Of a stretch of 64,000 nt of DNA, positions 26,144 to 34,682 are shown piece by piece. Numbering within the stretch: the first letter of the stretch is position 1; every line of letters begins with the position of its first letter. The stretch comes from Acidobacteriota bacterium. Lineage in GTDB: Bacteria; Acidobacteriota; Vicinamibacteria; Vicinamibacterales; UBA8438. The stretch covers positions 1-64,000 of the forward strand of contig VXME01000135.1 of the NCBI GenBank assembly GCA_009861545.1. Reading direction: 5' to 3'. Made by a program: the position numbers and the translations under genes. A model generated the notes under the pieces. That model worked only from the letters and a program-made list of their open reading frames with translations. It had not been told where the DNA came from and ran no database searches.

Positions 26144-26524
26144 CGCCGAGCCGCCGCGTCTCGAGGTCGGTATCTGCAAGATGAGGCAGGGGAGTGACGA
26201 TTCCGCTGGCCGCGACTCGGGCAGCCGGTAGTGAGGCTGACGAAGACACCGGCTTTCACGAGCAACACCGCGGCAACAGACCAGCATAGCCGACCCGGTC
26301 GGGAACTGTCGCCCCTCCAAACGGAGGGAATTTGACGGCTGCGGCCCGGAATCCCGAGGAAACAAGTGGGTGGAATGTGCTCAGGCCAATCCACCTGGCG
26401 GGTAATAAATTCCCTTCGTTTGAAGGGAGATTCCGAGCCGGATGATTCCGTAGTATGTGATGCGGGTGCTTCGCGAACCAACGCTCCATGAGACTGAGCC
26501 AGGACGCTCACACCCTTGTAGAGC
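26144..26524. promoter_or_regulatory. divergent control region with paired dyads
   Basis: This 381-base gap lies between the leftward pump operon and the rightward P450 operon. It holds two inverted copies of one element: CCCTCC-AAAC-GGAGGG followed by AATTT (26313-26333), and AAATT followed by CCCTTC-GTTT-GAAGGG (26407-26427). Each copy is itself a dyad, and the 19-base arms 26315-26333 and 26407-26425 match in 17 positions as inverted repeats. This is the layout expected of operators for a dimeric repressor controlling both promoters. A -35-like TTGACG (26332-26337) abuts the first copy. No coding sequence is seen. Confidence 0.5.
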
Positions 26525-28519
26525 ATGTTGAGATTCGCCGAAGAAATCAGCCTGTTGCTGCTCGACGAAGAGCGTGGCGAGACCGTCCCTCCCAGTCTCC
26601 CGCGACACACGTTCAGCACCGTGCTCGCCGGCGCGGTATTGATGGATCTGGCCCTGGAGGAACGCATAGACACGGACCTCGAAAAGCTCGTGCTCGTCGA
26701 TCCGGCACCGCTCGAAGACGGGCTCCTCGATCCCACGCTGGCCGACATCGCGCGGGCATCCCGGACGTACGACACCGGGTACTGGATCGAGCGCACGTCC
26801 CGGCGCGCCGACGACATCCACGACGCCGCGCTCGCGAGGCTGATAGAGCGCGGCATCATCGAGGACGATGTCCCGGGGCTCTTCTTTCTGTCCTCCCGCG
26901 TAGCGCGTTCCCGCCGCTACCCGGCCATCGACGGCAAGTCCATCGATGACGTCCGCTTGCGCGTGATGCGCATACTCTTCGAGGACGACGTCCCCGACCC
27001 GCGCGACATAGCGATCATCTGTCTGGCCGACGCGTGCGGGATCTTCGAGGCGCTGCTGTCGCGCTCGGAGCAGGCCCGCACAAGGGAACGGGTGGAGCTG
27101 CTGCGACGGATGGACCTGATTGGCCGGGCGGTTACCGCGGCCATCCGGGACCACGAAGCTCCCGCGTGCCCTTCCGTCTCCGTCCGTCCGCTGGGAGAGA
27201 TACCGATCGCACGGGGATTGCCGATGGTCGGAAACGCGTTTCGGATGGCCGGCGATGTGAGCGCCTTTCTCACGGACCAGTATCTCAGGATGGGTCCCGT
27301 ATTTCGGGTGCGGGCATTCCATCGCCACTACGTGGTACTTGCCGGCCCGCAGGCCAACCTGTTCATGAACGCCGCGGGCAGGACGCATTTCCGTTCGTTC
27401 GAGGGATGGGTGGACTTCAACGCCGAATTCGGCTCGATGCGCTCGCTGATCAGCATGGATGGCGCCGATCATCTGCGTCTGCGGAAGGTGCAGGCCAGGG
27501 GTTATTCCCGCGGGCGGATCGAGAGCCGACTGGCAGAGGCAATCGGCGTCGTCCGACAGGAAATCGCCGGCTGGCCGGTGGACCGGCCCATTGCCGGCCA
27601 CTACGCGTTTCAGCGCATCGTCACCGAACAGATCTGCACCCTGATCGCCGGCGTGTCGGCCCAGGGCTACCTCGACGATCTGATTCTGTTCTTCACCGCG
27701 CTGCTGAAGGCCCGCATGACGCACCACCGCCCCGGCCTGCTGATGAGGCGCCCCCGCGTCCAACGCGCCCGCAGGCGGCTGAACGAGCTGTACCGGAAGG
27801 TGCTGGCCGACCACGAACCGGAAGGACGCGGCGGCCGGGACCCGGACATGATCGACGATCTGCTCGACCTGCACCGTACGGACCCCGTGTTCATGCCGGA
27901 AGTCGATCTCGTCATTTCGGTTCTGGGGCCCTTCTTCGCCGGGATCGATACCGCGGCGAACGTCTTGGCCTTCATGCTCTACGAGACGCTGAGGCATCCG
28001 GATCTGCGCGAGCGCATGACCGCCGAGGCGGATGCGTTCTTCGCTGCTCCGGGAGAACCGACGGCCGGGGGCCTGCGGGCGCTGGACGTCACGCACCGCG
28101 TCGCCATGGAAACGCTGCGCATGCATCCGGTCGCTCCCGCGCTGACCCGCACCGTGACCAACGCGTTCGATTTCGAAGGCTACGCGATCCCGGCCGGCAC
28201 GCGCGTCATCATCGGCAGCACGGTGCCGCACCGCCTGCCCGACTGCTTTCCGGATCCGGAGCGGTTCGACATCGAGCGCTACACGGCAGCTCGGGCGGAG
28301 CACCGCGCGCCAGGGGCGTACGCCCCCTTCGGCCTGGGAGTACACCGCTGCCTGGGCAACGGGTTTGCCGAAACGCAGATCGTGCTCACGATGGCGACCA
28401 TCCTGCACGACGTCGCGCCGGCGCTCGATCCGCCGGACTATCGCTTGAGAATCGAGCACGCACCCACTCCCCACCCGGCCGATTCGTTCCGGTTCCGTCA
28501 GAAACGCCGGCGGGAATGA
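26525..28519 (+). CDS. GPP34-like domain fused to cytochrome P450
   Basis: A 664-residue fusion. Residues 1-210 match the GPP34 (GOLPH3/Vps74) family: FAEEISLLLLDEERG, LAGAVLMDLALEERI, LARLIERGIIED and DVPDPRDIAIICLADACGIF. From about 220 a full P450 follows, with AGIDTAAN in the I helix (about 471), ETLR (about 528) and the heme loop FGLGVHRCLG (about 600-610, cysteine thiolate). GPP34 proteins bind phosphoinositide or membrane lipid in eukaryotes; the bacterial role is open. P450s insert oxygen using a ferredoxin or reductase partner, not seen here. The gene heads an operon with a sulfotransferase (70 bases) and an RND permease. Confidence 0.85.
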   Translation: MLRFAEEISLLLLDEERGETVPPSLPRHTFSTVLAGAVLMDLALEERIDTDLEKLVLVDPAPLEDGLLDPTLADIARASRTYDTGYWIERTSRRADDIHDAALARLIERGIIEDDVPGLFFLSSRVARSRRYPAIDGKSIDDVRLRVMRILFEDDVPDPRDIAIICLADACGIFEALLSRSEQARTRERVELLRRMDLIGRAVTAAIRDHEAPACPSVSVRPLGEIPIARGLPMVGNAFRMAGDVSAFLTDQYLRMGPVFRVRAFHRHYVVLAGPQANLFMNAAGRTHFRSFEGWVDFNAEFGSMRSLISMDGADHLRLRKVQARGYSRGRIESRLAEAIGVVRQEIAGWPVDRPIAGHYAFQRIVTEQICTLIAGVSAQGYLDDLILFFTALLKARMTHHRPGLLMRRPRVQRARRRLNELYRKVLADHEPEGRGGRDPDMIDDLLDLHRTDPVFMPEVDLVISVLGPFFAGIDTAANVLAFMLYETLRHPDLRERMTAEADAFFAAPGEPTAGGLRALDVTHRVAMETLRMHPVAPALTRTVTNAFDFEGYAIPAGTRVIIGSTVPHRLPDCFPDPERFDIERYTAARAEHRAPGAYAPFGLGVHRCLGNGFAETQIVLTMATILHDVAPALDPPDYRLRIEHAPTPHPADSFRFRQKRRRE

Positions 28520-28589
28520 CGTCGTTGCCGGCAGGTCCGACCGCGGGTGGGAGACCTTCGAGGATGAAGGTCGAGCGGAGATACTCGAC

Positions 28590-29711
28590 ATGACCATACA
28601 GGCCGACTCGACCCTGCGGCAGCACATGTTCGCCCTCGCGCCGCTCCGTGTCTGGTGGCGTCTGCTGCGGGAGCATGGCGGCGTGGCGCCCCGCCGCCGC
28701 GGCGCGCTGGCCCGTATTCTGCCGACCAGCCTCGGGACGCTCCCGCTGCGCCTCGCCGAGAGCGCGATCCATGGACGCCGCGTGCGGCGGACGCCCATCG
28801 AGACGCCGCCGGTGATGATCCTCGGATACGGCCGCAGCGGCACGACCCATCTGCACAACCTGCTGGTCTGCGATCCGAATCATGCCGGCGTCACCACGTA
28901 CCAGGCGATCGCGCCGGCGTGCTGCCTCGTGGGCCGCCGATTCCTCAAGCCGCTCATCGCAAGACATCTCCCCGCGAAACGGCCCATGGACAACATGGAC
29001 GTATCGCTCGACCTGCCGCAGGAGGAAGAGATCGCCATCGCCGGGCTGTCGCATCAGTCGTTCCTGCACCACCTCTCGTTCCCGCGGGCGGCCAGGCGCT
29101 GCTACGACCGGTACGCGGCGATGCAGGGCCTGACGCCGCGGGAAATCGAGCGGTGGGAACGGACCTACCTCGATGTGGCCCGCAAGGCGACGGTGATTGC
29201 CGGTGGCCGGCGCCTGGTGCTGAAGAGTCCGTCCAACCTGGCGCGCGTGCCCCACATCCTGCGCTTGTTCCCGGGGGTGAAATTCGTTCACATCGTCCGC
29301 AATCCCTACGTCGTGTACCGCTCGCTGACGCACATGTTCCGGCGGATCCTGCCGCCGAACCAGTTGCAGGAAATCGGCTGGGAGGAATTCGAGGAGCACA
29401 TCCTCTACGCGTACGAGCGGTCGATGCGCCAGTATCTTGCGGACCGGTTCCGTATCCCGCCGGGGCATCTGACCGAAGTGCGGTTCGAGGATCTGGAGAC
29501 CCGTCCCCTCCACGAGCTGCAACGCGTCTATGCGGACCTGTCCCTCCCGGACTGGGAGCGGGCCAAGGACCACTTCGCGGAGTATCTCGGGCCGCGGGCG
29601 ACGTACCGGAAGAACCGCTACGGACTCGACCAGGCCGTAATCGACCGTGTCGACGCCCGGTGGCGCTTCGCCGTCGACGCGTGGTCATACACGCCCCCGG
29701 AGACCGGGTGA
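28590..29711 (+). CDS. PAPS-dependent sulfotransferase family protein
   Basis: A 373-residue sulfotransferase. The 5'-phosphosulfate loop ILGYGRSGTTHLHNLL is at about 77-92 and the 3'-phosphate motif HIVRNPYVVYRSLTHMF at about 233-249; KSPSNLARVPHI resembles the catalytic lysine or serine region. The family moves sulfate from PAPS to hydroxyls or amines of carbohydrates or lipids; the C-terminal YLGPRATYRKNRYGLD is typical of the Sulfotransfer_3 group. Placed directly behind a P450, it could sulfate the new hydroxyl. No signal peptide is seen, so it probably acts in the cytoplasm. A GGAG lies about 9 bases before the ATG. Confidence 0.85.
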   Translation: MTIQADSTLRQHMFALAPLRVWWRLLREHGGVAPRRRGALARILPTSLGTLPLRLAESAIHGRRVRRTPIETPPVMILGYGRSGTTHLHNLLVCDPNHAGVTTYQAIAPACCLVGRRFLKPLIARHLPAKRPMDNMDVSLDLPQEEEIAIAGLSHQSFLHHLSFPRAARRCYDRYAAMQGLTPREIERWERTYLDVARKATVIAGGRRLVLKSPSNLARVPHILRLFPGVKFVHIVRNPYVVYRSLTHMFRRILPPNQLQEIGWEEFEEHILYAYERSMRQYLADRFRIPPGHLTEVRFEDLETRPLHELQRVYADLSLPDWERAKDHFAEYLGPRATYRKNRYGLDQAVIDRVDARWRFAVDAWSYTPPETG

Positions 29712-29807
29712 AGTCCACGATGCTGCGATTCGCTGGCGCTGCAGGTAGACGGAAAGAAGGTTGGTGATGGACGACACGGCGTGCGGGTCCTCGATTGGAG
29801 GGCAACA

Positions 29808-32800
29808 GTGAACGGCCAGGATGGCGCCGCGCAAGAACGGCGCGGCGCCATCGCCTACATGGCGCGGAACGGTGTCGCCGCCAACCTCCTGATGTTCTTC
29901 ATCGTCGCGGCGGGACTCCTGTCGCTGACCGGATTGGTTCAGGAAGCGTTCCCCGAGTTGTCGTTCGGCGTCATCGAGGTGACGTTGCGTTACCCCGGCG
30001 CCGGGCCGGAGGAGGTGGAGCAGTCCATCGTCGTCAAGATCGAGGAGCAGGTCGGCAATCTCGACGGCGTGCGGGAGGTCACCTCGGTGGCGGCGGAGGG
30101 GGTTGCATCCGTCATGGTCGAGCTGAAGACGGGTACCGACATGAGTCGGGCGCTCGACGATGTCGCGTCGGCGGTCAATCGCATCCAGACGTTCCCGGCG
30201 CAGGCCGAGCGTCCGGAGATCGGGGAGATGACCAATCGCCAGAGCGTCATGCGCCTGGTGCTCTACGGGGACGTCTCCGAGCGGGCCCTGAAGGAGCTGG
30301 CGTACCGCACCGAGGACGCCATCGGCGCGCTTCCCGCGGTTTCGCAGGTCGAGACGAGCGGGGTGCGGAGCTACGAGATATCGATCGAGGCGCCGCGCCG
30401 GCGGCTGCAGTCGCTGGGCCTCACGCTCGAGGACCTATCGGATGCGGTACGGCGCGGTTCGCTCGACCTCTCGGCCGGGCGTATCGAGACCCGGGACGCG
30501 CAGGTCCGCGTACGCACCACCGGGCAGCGCTACGACCAGCAGGACTTCGAGGAGCTCGCGGTCCTCAGCCGCGCCGACGGCACGCTGGTACGTTTGGGTG
30601 ACATCGCCGAGGTGCGCGACGGCTTCCGGAGCAGCGATCTGATCGTTCGCTACGACGGGCGGCCGGCGGCGTTCATCGAGGTCTACCGCGCTGCCGACGA
30701 GCAGGTGCTGGACGTGACGCGGGCCGTCGAGGAACTCCTCGACCGCGAGGTGATTCCGTCGCTTCCCGCCGGCACCGGAATCGGCATCTGGAACAACGAT
30801 GCCGAAGCCTATCGGGAAAGGCTCTCGATTCTGCTCGAGAACGGTTTCCTCGGGTTGCTGCTCGTCCTCGTGGCGCTGGCCCTGTTCCTGGAGATCCGGC
30901 TGGCGTTCTGGGTCGCCCTGGGAATCGCCGTTTCCGGCGCCGGCGCCCTGAGCGCCATGCTGGTCACCGGCGTTTCCATCAACACCATCTCGCTGTTCGC
31001 GTTCGTCCTCGCCATCGGCATCGTCGTCGACGACGCCATCGTGGTGGCGGAGAGCGTCCACCGCGAACGCATGCGGGGCACGCCGGGCGTGCCGGCCGCG
31101 ATCCGCGGAACGCGGCGCGTCAGCCGGCCCCTGATCTTCGCCGTCCTGACGTCGGTGGCCGCCTTCTCTCCGCTCCTCTTCATTCCCGGCGGGCTGGGAG
31201 AGCTGATGCGCGCGGTGCCGGTGATTCTGATCGCCATGCTGCTCACCTCGCTGGTCGAATCGCTCTTCGTCCTGCCGAACCACCTGTCCCACCTGCCCGG
31301 CCCCGGGCGGCGGCCTTCCAACGTCCTGGATCGGGCCTGCGCCCGGAGTCAGGCGCAGGTCGACAGAGGCTTGCAGCGGTTCGTGGAAGGCCCCCTGGAC
31401 CGGGGACTCGGCGTGGCGACCCGGCACCCGGCGATCGTGGTCGCGGCGGGTCTCGGCGCAATCGTCCTCAGCGTCGCTCTGGTGCCCGCGGGGATCGTCC
31501 GAGTGAACTTCGGTCAGGAGGTGGAGGGCGACATCGCGACGGCCAACCTTCGGATGCCCGAGGGCACGACTGCACGACGGACGCACGAGGTGGCGCGGGA
31601 GCTGGAGGCGGCGGGGCGGCGGGCCCTCGACCGGCTCTCGCGGGGCCGGCCCGAAGACGCGGCGCCGCTGCTGACGGGGGTCATTCTCACGGTCGGTCTG
31701 CCGCAGCGCATGGCCGAAGGCGCGATCCGGGAGGCCGGTCTCGACCCGCCGGCCAACGTCGCCACCGTGGAGTTCAAGCTGCTGGCCTCCGAACAGCGGG
31801 ATGTCGGCACCGACGCCTTTCTGCAAGCGTGGCGGGAAGAGGTCGGCCCGTTGCCGGAAGCCCGCGGTCTCGCCTTCAGCGCCGAGCTGCTCGGCCTGGG
31901 GCTGCCCATCGAGATAGCGCTGTCGCACCCGGACGCCGAACGACTGGATCAACTCGCCGACGCGGTAGTGGCGGAGCTGCGCGATCTGGAGGGCGTCTTC
32001 GGCGTGCAGGCGGATCGCGAAGCCGGCCTCCAGGAGCTCCGGCTCGAGCTGCGGCCGGAAGCGCGTACGCTCGGGCTTGCGCTCGACGGTCTCGCCCGGC
32101 AGGCGCGATCCGCCTTCTTCGGCGCCGAGGCGCTGCGGCTGCAACGGGGCCGCGAGGAGGTTCGGGTCTACGTGCGTCTTCCCGCGGAAGAGCGTGACGC
32201 CGTCGCCGACGTCGAGCGCTATCTGGTCCGCACGCCGGCCGGAGCCGCCGTGCCGCTCAGTCGCGTGGCTACGGTCAGCTCGGGGGATGCGCCGTCGTCG
32301 ATTCATCGCCGGAGCGGCCGGCGGGTCGTCATGGTCACCGCCGACGTGGACGGGGCCGCGATCACGGCCGGGGAGGTCAACGACATCCTGGCGACCACGG
32401 TCCTTCCCGCGTTGGCGGACGCCAGTTTCGGGCTCACCTATCTGTTCGGCGGCGAGCAGCAGCAACAGAGCGAGTTCCAGGGCGGCCTGCTCCGCGGCTT
32501 CGTCCTGGCCCTGCTCGTAATCTATGCGCTGCTGGCGATCCCGCTCGAATCGTACGTCAAGCCGCTGATCGTCATGGCCGCCGTCCCCTTCGGGGTGGTC
32601 GGCGCCATCCTGGGCCACCTGATCCTGGGGATCGACATGAGCTTCGCATCCACGATGGGAGCCGTGGCGCTCTGCGGCGTCGTCGTGAACGACTCTCTGG
32701 TGATGATGGACTTCATCGACCAGCGACTGCGGGAAGGGGCGCCCGCGAAGGCCGCGGTCATCGAGGGCGCCAAGGGACGTTTTCGCCCGATCTTCCTGAC

Positions 32801-33011
32801 GTCGCTGACCACCTTCCTCGGCTTTACTCCCCTCTTGCTCGAAACGGCGCCCCAGGCCCGGTTCCTGATCCCGTTCGGCGCATCCATCGGCTTCGGCGTC
32901 GCCATCGCCACCGCCATGCTGATGCTCGTCGTGCCCGCGCTGACCACCGTGTACCTCCAGGTCGCCCCGTCACCGCGACCCGCGGCCGTTCACTCGGCAA
33001 CCGCCGGGTAG
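29808..33011 (+). CDS. RND (HAE1/AcrB-type) efflux permease
   Basis: A 1067-residue inner-membrane proton-driven pump. It shows the first transmembrane segment (VAANLLMFFIVAAGLLSLTGLV), the two porter halves, and the proton-relay pair in IVVDDAIVVAE (about residues 406-408). The start is GTG 29808, which has GGAGGG 5 bases upstream; an in-frame GTG at 29781 has none. The MFP and OMF partners are in the divergent operon at 23357-26143, so the tripartite pump is split around the P450 and sulfotransferase genes. The substrate is unknown, but the context suggests an oxidised or sulfated amphiphile. Confidence 0.92.
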   Translation: MNGQDGAAQERRGAIAYMARNGVAANLLMFFIVAAGLLSLTGLVQEAFPELSFGVIEVTLRYPGAGPEEVEQSIVVKIEEQVGNLDGVREVTSVAAEGVASVMVELKTGTDMSRALDDVASAVNRIQTFPAQAERPEIGEMTNRQSVMRLVLYGDVSERALKELAYRTEDAIGALPAVSQVETSGVRSYEISIEAPRRRLQSLGLTLEDLSDAVRRGSLDLSAGRIETRDAQVRVRTTGQRYDQQDFEELAVLSRADGTLVRLGDIAEVRDGFRSSDLIVRYDGRPAAFIEVYRAADEQVLDVTRAVEELLDREVIPSLPAGTGIGIWNNDAEAYRERLSILLENGFLGLLLVLVALALFLEIRLAFWVALGIAVSGAGALSAMLVTGVSINTISLFAFVLAIGIVVDDAIVVAESVHRERMRGTPGVPAAIRGTRRVSRPLIFAVLTSVAAFSPLLFIPGGLGELMRAVPVILIAMLLTSLVESLFVLPNHLSHLPGPGRRPSNVLDRACARSQAQVDRGLQRFVEGPLDRGLGVATRHPAIVVAAGLGAIVLSVALVPAGIVRVNFGQEVEGDIATANLRMPEGTTARRTHEVARELEAAGRRALDRLSRGRPEDAAPLLTGVILTVGLPQRMAEGAIREAGLDPPANVATVEFKLLASEQRDVGTDAFLQAWREEVGPLPEARGLAFSAELLGLGLPIEIALSHPDAERLDQLADAVVAELRDLEGVFGVQADREAGLQELRLELRPEARTLGLALDGLARQARSAFFGAEALRLQRGREEVRVYVRLPAEERDAVADVERYLVRTPAGAAVPLSRVATVSSGDAPSSIHRRSGRRVVMVTADVDGAAITAGEVNDILATTVLPALADASFGLTYLFGGEQQQQSEFQGGLLRGFVLALLVIYALLAIPLESYVKPLIVMAAVPFGVVGAILGHLILGIDMSFASTMGAVALCGVVVNDSLVMMDFIDQRLREGAPAKAAVIEGAKGRFRPIFLTSLTTFLGFTPLLLETAPQARFLIPFGASIGFGVAIATAMLMLVVPALTTVYLQVAPSPRPAAVHSATAG

Positions 33012-33135
33012 GCACAGGTTCCGGGCGGGCTCGCGCGGCTTCAAGCGGCGGCATTACGCAACTCTCTTGCCAGTGACCCGACGTGTCTCCACCTGATCGC
33101 CTACGCCCTCCGTTCCGGCCGAATCGCGACTTCTT

Positions 33136-33274
33136 GTCTTGAACCTGCCAATTCTGGCAGTTGACGAAGGGGGCCATCCGCGGCACTGCGAGCGCAGTCG
33201 TGGCCCCGGTCCAGCTACCCATTCCTTGCTTTCGCGAAAGCGTGCGTTTCGTCTTGAACCTGCCAATTCTGGCA
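33136..33274 (+). promoter_or_regulatory. duplicated lux-box-like element and 14-bp palindrome upstream of LuxR-type gene
   Basis: An exact 24-base sequence occurs at 33136-33159 and again at 33251-33274 (period 115), with weaker similarity for about 30 bases beyond. Its core TGCCA-ATTC-TGGCA is a dyad. In the first copy ACCTGCCAATTCTGGCAGTT (33143-33162) has the CT-N12-AG form of Las/Rhl/Lux boxes; the second copy lacks the final AG. A perfect palindrome GCTTTCGCGAAAGC lies at 33228-33241. The whole 33012-33466 gap holds no other feature. Binding by the downstream LuxR-type protein is inferred. Confidence 0.5.
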
Positions 33275-33466
33275 TCGACTGAAGAGGTGCATCTGCGGTA
33301 CTCCTGCTACGGTCGGGTCGCTGTTCGGACGGGCCGAGCGACAGGGCAAGGGCAGGTATCGACATCTTCGATGCCGTTCGTCGCGGCGGTCCTGGCGCCC
33401 GTCGCTCTCAGGACTCTGTGCGTTGCCGGTCGGGATGCGCAGCGACTGAAGGCAGGGAGGCGCCAC

Positions 33467-34606
33467 TTGGGCCAACAGGAGCTGTACGACCGTATCCTGC
33501 AGGAGCTGTACGACGCTGCTTTCGACGAGGCCGGTTGGCCGGAAACCGCCGCCCTCATCGACGCCGCGTGCGGCATCAAGGGGAACGCCCTCATACTTGT
33601 CGAGGGGCGCTCGCCGCGGGATTCGCAACTCCATTTCGCCCGGTTCTGCTATCGGGGACAACGCCGCGCGGACCTGGAGCGGCTCTATTTCAACGAATAC
33701 TGGTCCCAGGACGAGCGCGCGCCGCGCTTGAGGAGCCTGCCCGACGGTTTGGTGATCCCTGCGAGGGATCTCTTCACCGAGACGGAGAGGAGGACGTCGG
33801 CGACCTACAACGAGGGGATGCGGCTCTCCGACACCCAGGACAGCCTCAACGTGCGTCTGAATGGGCCGGGTGGAACGCACATCGGGTGGGTGCTCGCCGA
33901 TCCCGTCGATGCGAGCGGCTGGCGGTCGGAGCGCACTCGGATGGTCGAGCGGCTTCTTTCCCACGTGCGCCAGTTCATGCGCGTCCGGCATGCGCTGGTC
34001 GAGGCGGGGGCGCTCGGGAGGTCGCTCGCGGGGCTGCTCGACGCCACCGGGGCCGGCGTCATCCACCTCGACCGGAGGGGGCGGATCGCGGCCGCGAACG
34101 ACCGCGCGGTCGAGCTTCTGCGGCAACGCGACGGGTTGATCGACGACGACGGGGTCCTGCGCGGCATCGAGCCGGCCGATGACGCCCATCTGCAACGGCT
34201 GTTGTCGCGCGCCCTGCCGCTCTTCGGCGGGCAGGGCGCCGGGGGCTCGATGACCGTCGGGAGGGTGTCCGTGTTACCGCGTCTGGTGCTGCACGTCAGC
34301 CCGGTGGGCGAGCAGGACCACCGCACGCGGCGCCTCGCCGCGCTGGTGCTGTTGGTCGACCCGGGACGTCCGCCTCGCATCGATCCGGTCCTCGTGGCCT
34401 CGGCGCTGGATCTGACGCAGGCGGAAACCTCGGTGGCGGTGATGCTGGCCACCGGATGCAGCCTCCGCGAGATTGCCGCGGCGACGCGCCGGAAGGAGAG
34501 TACCGTCCGTTGGTACCTGCGGCGGATCTTCGCCAAGCAGGGCGTTTCCCGCCAGGCGGACGTGGTGCGGCTGGTGCTGTCGGCGTCGGGCGTGCTGCCG
34601 CCGTAG
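33467..34606 (+). CDS. LuxR-family transcriptional regulator
   Basis: A 379-residue regulator. The C-terminal LuxR helix-turn-helix is clear (LTQAETSVAVMLATGCSLREIAAATRRKESTVRWYLRRIFAKQGVSRQADVVRLV). The central part resembles a PAS-like sensor (LLDATGAGVIHLDRRGRIAAANDRAVELL). The N-terminal third is not recognised as an autoinducer domain. The start is TTG 33467, preceded by GGGAGG at 7 bases; the open frame continues to 33161 but crosses repeated regulatory DNA. No luxI is in the window. It may control itself and perhaps the efflux/P450 genes to its left. Confidence 0.8.
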   Translation: MGQQELYDRILQELYDAAFDEAGWPETAALIDAACGIKGNALILVEGRSPRDSQLHFARFCYRGQRRADLERLYFNEYWSQDERAPRLRSLPDGLVIPARDLFTETERRTSATYNEGMRLSDTQDSLNVRLNGPGGTHIGWVLADPVDASGWRSERTRMVERLLSHVRQFMRVRHALVEAGALGRSLAGLLDATGAGVIHLDRRGRIAAANDRAVELLRQRDGLIDDDGVLRGIEPADDAHLQRLLSRALPLFGGQGAGGSMTVGRVSVLPRLVLHVSPVGEQDHRTRRLAALVLLVDPGRPPRIDPVLVASALDLTQAETSVAVMLATGCSLREIAAATRRKESTVRWYLRRIFAKQGVSRQADVVRLVLSASGVLPP

Positions 34607-34682
34607 CGCCGACAGCCCCCGGCATCGGCTGACCGCGATGTCCGGCGCCGCGTCGGACCCGGACGGTCAGCGTGCCCGTACC

